64,000 nt of DNA from Crossaster papposus. Its lineage: Eukaryota > Echinodermata > Asteroidea > Velatida > Solasteridae. Of the stretch, positions 59,201 through 64,000 are shown in pieces. The position numbers and the translations under genes were made by a program. The stretch covers positions 62,001 to 126,000 of the forward strand of contig JBAIAA010000886.1 of the NCBI GenBank assembly GCA_037893245.1, written 5' to 3'. Below the pieces are notes generated by a model. The model did no database searches, was not told the origin of the DNA, and saw only the letters and a program-made list of their open reading frames with translations. Position 1 is the first letter of the stretch, and every line of letters begins with the position of its first letter.

Positions 59201-62200
59201 ACTTTCCCTCATAAATATTTATGATCAAGAGCCAAATTGACTAACTTTCCTTTTTCCTAGCTGAATAAGCCAGGGAAGCTGGAGCGAGATTTACCGTCTG
59301 TTCAGAATGGCTCTAGTATTGTGGACTTTACCTGGGATCCGTTTAATGACAGCCGACTGGTAGTGGCGTGTGATAATGCTAAGATCTTGATATGGAATCT
59401 ACCTAAGGAGGCTTGGAGTGAACCGTTAACGGAACCGTCTATAGTCCTCAAAGGTGCAGTAATTTCTTGTCTTCATATTTGGTTTGGATGTGAAGTTTGT
59501 CATACGTTTTATAGCTTCATGTATTATTATTTCAAGACAATTATTTCCATTCCAACATAAAAACATCAAACAATCAAAAGCAACAATATAAATCACTTGG
59601 AAATGGTGGGAATAGCCAATACCTACCAATAGCTTGTGGTAGGTATGCCCAGACAGACATAAACTTAGAATGATAAACAAAAACAAGTACAGTGGAAGGA
59701 GCTTTGAAAGTTAGCTAAGACAGAGTAGACTCTACATGTATGTAAACTAATGTGGACATAGATACGACTTACAACAGTTACAAATCGTATACGATAACAG
59801 GTGAGGGGTTTAGTCAATGGTAACACAGGGAGTACAGGTGCAGTAGAGAAATCTCAATAACAGGAGACTAAGAAGAGACGATCTAGGACTTAGTTTATAT
59901 TTTGAACAATATACTCTTTGAGTTTACGTTGTTCTTGCAGGAGGTTAAGCGAGAGGGGAGATTATTCCAGTTGCAAGGCCCTGACCACAAGATACATTGT
60001 TCAAATAGCTTCATGTATGTTTATTATAAGAATAAAAATGTGGTTGGCCGGTTTTAAAAGTAAGTTTAAAACTGGCTCATGGGCCTGGACAAGTTTAATG
60101 ACCCCAACCGAAGCAAGGGTCATTAAATACCTTTCAGTAAAATACGTCAGAAATTTTCAATGATTTTCTTAAACAATTATACTGCATAATAATTGAAACA
60201 CCTCTTTGGCTACGTTTATGGTTTGATCCTCGCTGGCGTGATCAGTCCCACATGTAAACTCCTAATATGGACATTGGTGCGCCTGTTCCGCTAAAATGTG
60301 CAATGTTACGCAGACTACAAGATGCTGGTGCAATGTGCAAACTGACCTATTATACGTGCACTGTGGTATTACACATACATTGTGAGGTTTCAACCAATAT
60401 AACGGTAAAGCGACCCAGATGACCAGTGTCAAATTTCATTTGACACTGGAAAAGTGTTAAAAACTGACCCCTGTGTTTTATCATCCGTTTAAAACCAGCT
60501 ATGTGAGTAAAACTAAAAATGGGTAAAACTGTCTAAGGTATTTATGAATGTATGTTATGTTTTGTCTTCTATTTTATAGTTATTTGATAAAAGCCGTATC
60601 CTCAATGAGTGATCCCTGTTTACTATTTTCTAGGTTTGCAACATTGCTAATGTTGTTAGCATTGTGACTTTGGGAGTGATCCCTGGCTACATAGCATGTA
60701 AGGGTTTGTGTCCCTCAAAAAAAATCATTAACAAATTAGGGAATCGCCAACAAAGCTGGATAGCTCAGTTGGTAGAGCACTGGAACAGCAACCAAACCTC
60801 GCTGCATTCAATTTCTTTGCTCCACTTCAAAATGATCAGGATATATTGGGTTGTATTATCTTCTCAGGCCACTATGAGAAGCTCTACTTTGTCAAGTTTC
60901 ACCCTCAAGCAACAGACATCTTAATGTCAGCCAGCTACGATATGACTGTCAAAATCTGGGACTTAAGCTCTGGAGACGAGAAAATAAGCTTAACAGGGCA
61001 CACAGACCAGGTAATGTCATCAACTAATATTTGTTAGGAGTTTTCAAAATTTCACCAAAAAATGGTCTTGATGTTCTTGATTTCAGGAAATTGGAAATTT
61101 TAGTTTTTTGGCTGTTTTTTTAACCAGATTTTCGGTGGGGCTTGGAGTTCAGATGGCTGCAAGATTGCAACGGTCTGCAAAGATGGAAAACTAAGGATAT
61201 ACGATCCAAGAACATCAACCAAACCTGTCAGGGTATGTCAGATTATATATTCGCCATTTAAAACTGAATAACGAGACAGTAGAGTATGAATACTGGAAGT
61301 TGCTTTGTCAATGCCGTGTTCAAGTTTCACCCCAAAAATAGATTTTGATTAATTTTTGTCTTTCTTGCAAGAATAACCTTTGCTCTCTAAAAGGCCTGAA
61401 ATGTTGCAGGAACAATGCAAATATTAAAGAGAATTAGAGTATGTAGAAGAGTAAAATATATTGTGTGTAGTTTCTTCAACCAGTTCGCTCTAGGATTATT
61501 TTAACATCATCGAGCCGAGGCACGGGATTATTTTTAACGAAACTCGATCCGATGCGGGTTTAGACCGATGGTACCGGGAAGCACACCAACGCATTTCCGG
61601 CCTTGCTCGCTGCTGACAGACATTTCCGGTCTTGCTCGTGACGTGTTTATGCGTCATCCGTTTTGAATCTGGGGTAAACTTTGCGTGTGTGTACGTCCTC
61701 CGGCGTGAACTGGTTAACTATTTAGATTGAGATTGAAATCAGTCATATTGTACTTTTCTAAGTAGATTAAAATCTTCAAGATAATACAGTTTAAATCTGT
61801 GTTTAAGAGTTTTTCTCGTTGGCTCTTTTTGGTTTGTTTGTTTGTTCAGGAGGGGAATGGTCCGTTAGGCAGTCGAGGAGCACGCATTCTCTGGGTCTGT
61901 GGAGACGACTATCTCTTTGTCTCAGGATTTGAAAAGTAATGTGCTGTGAATTTTGTATTTTGATTGTTCTGTCTTTGCGATCGTGCTGTCATGTTTAGTT
62001 CTTTTGCTTCATCTTCACTTATTTTTTTATGATAATGTAACAAAAAAATTAATTTGAAGCTGTGATACATTAGCAGCAAACTATGCCTCACTTGAAATAT
62101 GTGACCTGGCACCACGAAATGAGCGGAAAGTCGCACATGTCCAAAGCGAGTTATTGGCCGAAACGTTCATTTTTCAAGTGGGAGGTCGGTTGCGAGTTGT

Positions 62201-63113
62201 TAACGTTTTTACATACAAAAAAAACTTCTTTATCATATCCCAACATTTTATAGCTCAATTAAAACTCTAAAGTGTGTTTTTTGGTGGCTGAATTGCACCG
62301 AGTGATAGTATAGTTGGCACGGTTCACAGACTTTGAACTCAGTTTTCTCAAATCAAGGGAGCATGACTTTAGCTATTACAAAAGATTATAGCGGCGGCTA
62401 GGAATAAGCTACAGCAACACACAATACACCATTTGAAAGCTTAGGACTTCTTCTTTCTGGAAATGTAATAATGTCAATTTTGTTATTTTGCGACTTTCCA
62501 CCCATTTTGTGGTGCCAGGTCACATATGTTCAACCTTTATAGCAAATGTGTTTTTCAATACAAACAGTTGACAATTGTTTTAATACGAGATTGCTATTAA
62601 CAATATGAACCAAATCCAGTTTTGAGAACGTTGACAATTCTATCCAGGAAATCACTGCACTTCACATGCATTAGCTTACATAATAGTGTGTGAGAGGTGT
62701 GATTAGAATGATCTGGTTAGCACTGGCAAATTACTCAAGACTAGATTTGAAGTACCATCCATGTTTGTTTATAGGAGAGGCGATCGCACAGTTTATCTCT
62801 ACTCGATGAGCGACCTGAGTAAACCACTGGAGAAGATTTCCCTCGACAATTCACCATCCACGTTGGTTCCATTCTATGATGAGGACACCAATGTTGTCTT
62901 CCTTACGGGAAAGGTAGAAATCAAAACTACAACACTTGAATGGTATTAATTATGCAACGATATACAGAGGTTGATTAATGAGGCCTTTTAGTAACAGTCG
63001 CTGATGTATTGTCATGGTTACAGGGAGATTTGACAACTTTAGCCCTGGAGATTCTTCCAGATCCTCCGTACTTCTTTGACATAGCGCCTTTTAAGCAGAT
63101 GATTCCTCATCAG
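50173..63113 (+). CDS. CORO7: Coronin-7-like protein, first 19 coding exons (3' end beyond window)
   Basis: Coding exons are 50173-50232, 50843-50939, 51813-51964, 52477-52663, 53324-53448, 54347-54433, 54616-54698, 55532-55644, 56533-56678, 57377-57472, 57683-57850, 58039-58188, 58412-58624, 59261-59453, 60868-61010, 61128-61232, 61850-61935, 62775-62913 and 63024-63113. They give an unbroken 811-residue frame. The N-terminus is the coronin signature MSRFNTSKFKN. Residues about 1-390 form a first WD40 propeller (DFSPFDD, IWDID, MSCEVARIL, FYGELFPDTNGG). Residues 383-500 are a Lys/Pro/Ser linker with a PSPEP repeat, and from about 500 a second propeller starts (SKFRHMNS, DFTWDPFND, IWDLSSGDE). 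Two propellers in tandem distinguish coronin-7/POD-1 from short coronins. Human CORO7 (about 925 residues) acts in Golgi export and actin regulation. About 110 C-terminal residues lie past the right edge. Confidence 0.94.
50372..50774. mobile_element. 403-bp TTAACCCTAA-ended element (CORO7 intron 1)
   Basis: TTAACCCTAACC and GGTTAGGGTTAA ends, with a TACTA-rich interior partly inverted (AGTACTAC / GTAGTACT). Confidence 0.6.
50843..50939 (+). CDS. CORO7: CORO7 exon 2
   Basis: Residues 21-52. NWFNDLRVGSPSSCGNHIKA and SCTLMAFN align with the coronin-7 start of propeller 1. The donor GTCAGT is in phase 1. Confidence 0.9.
51078..51310. mobile_element. 233-bp hAT-like MITE, copy 1 (CORO7 intron 2)
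   Basis: CAGGGTTGTAGTCGAGTCCC at the left and GGACTACATCCCTG at the right. Flanks GGAGTGGG and GGAGGGGG form a 7/8 target duplication. Confidence 0.8.
51677..51718 (+). repeat. Long poly(G) tract (CORO7 intron 2)
   Basis: About 40 bases almost wholly G, broken by two T. Strong quadruplex potential; exact length may be an assembly estimate. It is 95 bases upstream of exon 3. Confidence 0.85.
51813..51964 (+). CDS. CORO7: CORO7 exon 3
   Basis: Residues 53-103. GTLGIIPLDKCGRG, and HGSLVTDMDFSPFDDHMLAT, the classic coronin WD repeat. Confidence 0.94.
52043..52318 (-). mobile_element. TTAA MITE family B, copy 7 (CORO7 intron 3)
   Basis: TTAAAGGTAGTGTATACCAT and GTGTATCCTGCCTTAA ends; shortened interior. 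Confidence 0.75.
52477..52663 (+). CDS. CORO7: CORO7 exon 4
   Basis: Residues 104-165. IKLWGLPEGG, VLFHPTAEGLLAS and TIQIWDID are WD40 strands. A SINE begins within about 20 bases of the donor. Confidence 0.94.
52680..52950 (+). mobile_element. SINE-like repeat (CORO7 intron 4)
   Basis: Contains CCCTTGGGCAAGGCACTTTG and a tail CAGCGCCTTGAGTACCAG with ATT repeats, typical of tRNA-derived SINEs with a LINE-like 3' end. The tRNA head is truncated. Confidence 0.6.
53324..53448 (+). CDS. CORO7: CORO7 exon 5
   Basis: Residues 166-207. IQGISWKQDGCLIATTAKDK and LRLLDPRQ match the coronin consensus. Confidence 0.93.
53611..54176. mobile_element. GTGACCTGGCACCACG element, copy 1, with nested MITE (CORO7 intron 5)
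   Basis: Ends GTGACC and TGGCACCACGAAAT pair with the right end GTGCCAGGTCAC. The left end is split after GTGACC by the 129-bp MITE at 53617-53745. The body matches 62101-62523 in opposite orientation. Confidence 0.7.
53617..53745. mobile_element. 129-bp palindromic MITE nested in the preceding element
   Basis: GGCCGATTTCAC and GTGAAATCGTCC ends and a long internal palindrome (AAGATTAATCTTAGGAAGAG and its complement). Confidence 0.65.
54347..54433 (+). CDS. CORO7: CORO7 exon 6
   Basis: Residues 208-236. SNKDSRVCWLGNTDLILTTG is a coronin propeller strand. Phase 0 at both ends. Confidence 0.92.
54616..54698 (+). CDS. CORO7: CORO7 exon 7
   Basis: Residues 237-263. GRNREICMWDQRQFSSAV matches the coronin REV-x-LWDTR segment. 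The donor GTAAGT is in phase 2. Confidence 0.92.
55532..55644 (+). CDS. CORO7: CORO7 exon 8
   Basis: Residues 264-301. LMPLYDPDTNMLFTVGTGDT is the conserved coronin YDPDT segment. Confidence 0.93.
55693..56070 (+). mobile_element. TTAA MITE family B, copy 8 (CORO7 intron 8)
   Basis: TTAACCATTGGTAATTGC start, family B interior, right end GGTGTGTATCCTAC. Confidence 0.72.
56226..56459 (+). repeat. 117-bp tandem duplication (CORO7 intron 8)
   Basis: Two nearly identical 117-bp units starting CTTCTTTCGTATGATGAGCA, with only a few substitutions. It ends 73 bases before exon 9. Confidence 0.9.
56533..56678 (+). CDS. CORO7: CORO7 exon 9
   Basis: Residues 302-350. KGVAMVPKRALDVMSCEVAR and IPIPYIVPRR match the end of coronin propeller 1. 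Confidence 0.93.
56734..57015 (+). mobile_element. tRNA-derived SINE (Leu/Ser-type head) in CORO7 intron 9
   Basis: The head GTGGCCGGGCGGTTAAGA is box A-like and GAGTTCGAGTCCCGGTG is box B-like. The body has TAAGCACCCAGTAACACT and GGCGCTTTACAAATGCAGAT, with a GGATT-repeat tail. Confidence 0.75.
57377..57472 (+). CDS. CORO7: CORO7 exon 10
   Basis: Residues 351-382. REFYGELFPDTNGGEAALS is the coronin FPDT motif, followed by WLAGSDKQ. Confidence 0.93.
57683..57850 (+). CDS. CORO7: CORO7 exon 11 (linker)
   Basis: Residues 383-438. VEKVSLDP closes propeller 1, then a Lys/Pro/Ser-rich linker begins. Assigned by frame continuity and splice sites. Confidence 0.85.
58039..58188 (+). CDS. CORO7: CORO7 exon 12 (PSPEP linker)
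   Basis: Residues 439-488. It opens with a perfect 12-bp tandem repeat coding for PSPEPSPEPSPEPS and continues Ser/Gln-rich. The linker between the two propellers is expected to be disordered. Acceptor CTCCGCAG, donor GTAAGG. Confidence 0.83.
58412..58624 (+). CDS. CORO7: CORO7 exon 13 (start of propeller 2)
   Basis: Residues 489-559. SKFRHMNSALMPRSTHMYNL parallels SKFRHAQGTVLHRDSHITNL in human CORO7 (from memory). A 464-bp foldback element begins 40 bases after the donor. Confidence 0.92.
58665..59128. mobile_element. 464-bp foldback element (CORO7 intron 13)
   Basis: Almost entirely a palindrome centred near 58895. The ends are CTCCTCAC and GTGATGAG, with paired TTAATCAAAGCAAATAACCC and its complement. 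Confidence 0.8.
59261..59453 (+). CDS. CORO7: CORO7 exon 14
   Basis: Residues 560-623. LNKPGKLERDLPSVQNGSSI, VDFTWDPFNDSRL and ILIWNLP match propeller 2. The donor GTGCAG is weak, followed by a long intron. Confidence 0.92.
60755..60788 (+). mobile_element. Truncated tRNA-like head (SINE fragment) in CORO7 intron 14
   Basis: GGATAGCTCAGTTGGTAGAG followed by CACTGGAACA matches the 5' half of a tRNA with box A. No matching T-arm or acceptor follows. Confidence 0.55.
60868..61010 (+). CDS. CORO7: CORO7 exon 15
   Basis: Residues 624-671. HYEKLYFVKFHPQATDIL, YDMTVKIWDLSSGDEK and LTGHTDQ form textbook WD40 repeats. Confidence 0.94.
61128..61232 (+). CDS. CORO7: CORO7 exon 16
   Basis: Residues 672-706. 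IFGGAWSSDGCKIATVCKDG and LRIYDPRT are WD40 strands. Confidence 0.93.
61476..61717 (-). mobile_element. TTAA MITE family A, copy 8 (CORO7 intron 16)
   Basis: GGCGTGAACTGGTTAA at the right; the left TTAA is mutated to TCAA. Confidence 0.82.
61850..61935 (+). CDS. CORO7: CORO7 exon 17
   Basis: Residues 707-734. LGSRGARILWVCGDDYLFVS and GFEK align with GGRGARIVWVCDGRCLLVSG of human CORO7 (from memory). The donor GTAATG is in phase 2. Confidence 0.93.
62101..62523. mobile_element. GTGACCTGGCACCACG element, copy 2 (CORO7 intron 17)
   Basis: GTGACCTGGCACCACGAAAT and GTGGTGCCAGGTCAC ends, 423 bp, intact. Confidence 0.75.
62775..62913 (+). CDS. CORO7: CORO7 exon 18
   Basis: Residues 735-781. RTVYLYSMSDLSKPLEKISL, and VPFYDEDTNVVFLTGK, the second coronin YDxDT segment. 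Confidence 0.93.
63024..63113 (+). CDS. CORO7: CORO7 exon 19 (last visible exon)
   Basis: Residues 782-811. GDLTTLALEILPDPPYFFDI precedes the remaining propeller and acidic tail, which are not in the window. The donor GTAAAT is in phase 0. Confidence 0.91.
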
Positions 63114-63261
63114 GTAAATGCCTGCAGTTTGGTCTTGGTTTCGCGTCTAAGATAGAGTTTAGGGTCACATGGTGTCTGATGAAAACTTATAAATCGTATT
63201 TACCTCATGAAATCTACTGATGTCTGTACGAGCATTGAACATTGCAACATAGAATGACTAT

Positions 63262-63495
63262 CAGGGTTGTAGTCGAGTCCCTGCAAGTCTGTTCACAAGT
63301 CCTTTCGTGAAGCCAGTCACAAGTCCCTTTATAAAGGCAGTCACAAGTAACTGGATGAACAACGACAAAGGAATGCCTTTGTCAAAGCTGATTTGAATAG
63401 CTTATGGTTTGAATTGGAACTGAAGGACTTGTGATGGACTTTCAGGGACTTACAGGGACTTGCAGGGACTTGTGATGGACTCGACTACATCCCTG
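63262..63495. mobile_element. 234-bp hAT-like MITE, copy 2 (CORO7 intron 19)
   Basis: CAGGGTTGTAGTCGAGTCCC and GGACTCGACTACATCCCTG ends. Flanks ATGACTAT and ATGACTAC form an 8-bp duplication with one mismatch. Very similar to copy 1. No exon is recognised from 63114 to 64000. Confidence 0.83.
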
Positions 63496-64000
63496 ATGAC
63501 TACTAATGCATGGCTGCAGGGTACCGGTTTCAATTCCTCTTCAGTCAAGTCCTGTATTCAATCTTTGACCTGTTCCAACGAAACCCGGACAAAGTTGCAC
63601 AATGTGTTTCATTCCAATGTACTCGTGAAGAAATGTTCGTGTAAATTTTACCATTTTGAGGTTTTAAATTTTTCTGAATCACGAACTATTAATTTACAAT
63701 CTCCCTAAATTTGAACATAATTCGTCACCCAGAAGGGTTTTAATTTTATTTATAGAAATAATACGCTGTTTTGAATTTCAAAGCTGTTTACCTCATAATT
63801 AGGTTGTCAGGGTTTTATCACTAAATGTTTCTCCCAGGGGAAATGGGGTAAGGGTACATATGTATTAATAATACATCATTTTAAAGCTGAGAACCTAGAG
63901 AATTTGATAAAAGCAAAATCTAAACAACAAAAATTGTCAACTTTAAACGGGTTTCGTTGGAGCAGGTAACATCTTGTCACTATTGATGTCAGTTCAAATC

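Noticed and set aside
60755..60830. Functional tRNA gene
   Set aside because: Only the 5' half resembles a tRNA; the T-arm and acceptor complement are missing.

Overview
The window is animal nuclear DNA. It is intron-rich, AT-rich and crowded with short non-autonomous DNA transposons (MITEs), SINEs and minisatellites. Four protein-coding genes can be read exon by exon, each with GT-AG introns that keep the reading frame: a MAT2B-like gene (+, 3685-8811), a DNAJA3/Tid1-like mitochondrial DnaJ gene (+, 12034-20525, with an alternative last exon to 21416), a delta-type protocadherin (-, 32095-27159), and the first 19 coding exons of coronin-7 (+, 50173 to beyond the right edge). The protein set, gene structure and repeat load suggest an invertebrate bilaterian. 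From memory, DNAJA3 and CORO7 are also close neighbours on human 16p13.3, so a deuterostome such as an echinoderm, hemichordate or lancelet is my best guess. The species cannot be fixed from sequence alone.

Layout: 1-3684 is upstream DNA with an ATGGCG-motif cluster (1291-1378), a large inverted-repeat structure and a 437-bp MITE next to the MAT2B start. 3685-8844 is MAT2B, whose introns are packed with MITEs; one MITE end forms the polypyrimidine tract of the intron 1 acceptor. 8845-12033 is intergenic repeats. 12034-21754 is DNAJA3, carrying a 1.2-kb hAT-like element, a 0.77-kb 20-bp minisatellite and, most strikingly, 17 exact-length 67-bp tandem copies of the end of exon 7 together with its 5' splice site. 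21755-27158 is repeat-rich intergenic DNA. 27159-32174 is the protocadherin. 32175-48400 is a long gene-poor stretch with MITEs, SINEs and the 3' end of a LINE. From about 48600 onward is coronin-7, with long introns full of foldback and hAT-like elements.

The genes do not form a pathway. MAT2B is the regulatory subunit for S-adenosylmethionine synthesis, DNAJA3 is a mitochondrial Hsp70 co-chaperone, the protocadherin is a cell-surface adhesion protein, and coronin-7 is an actin/Golgi-trafficking WD40 protein. What unifies the window is its transposon ecology: at least four unrelated MITE families flanked by TTAA, a TAGACC-ended family with 9-bp target duplications, hAT-like elements with 8-bp duplications, TA-flanked elements, and tRNA-derived SINEs, often nested in one another.
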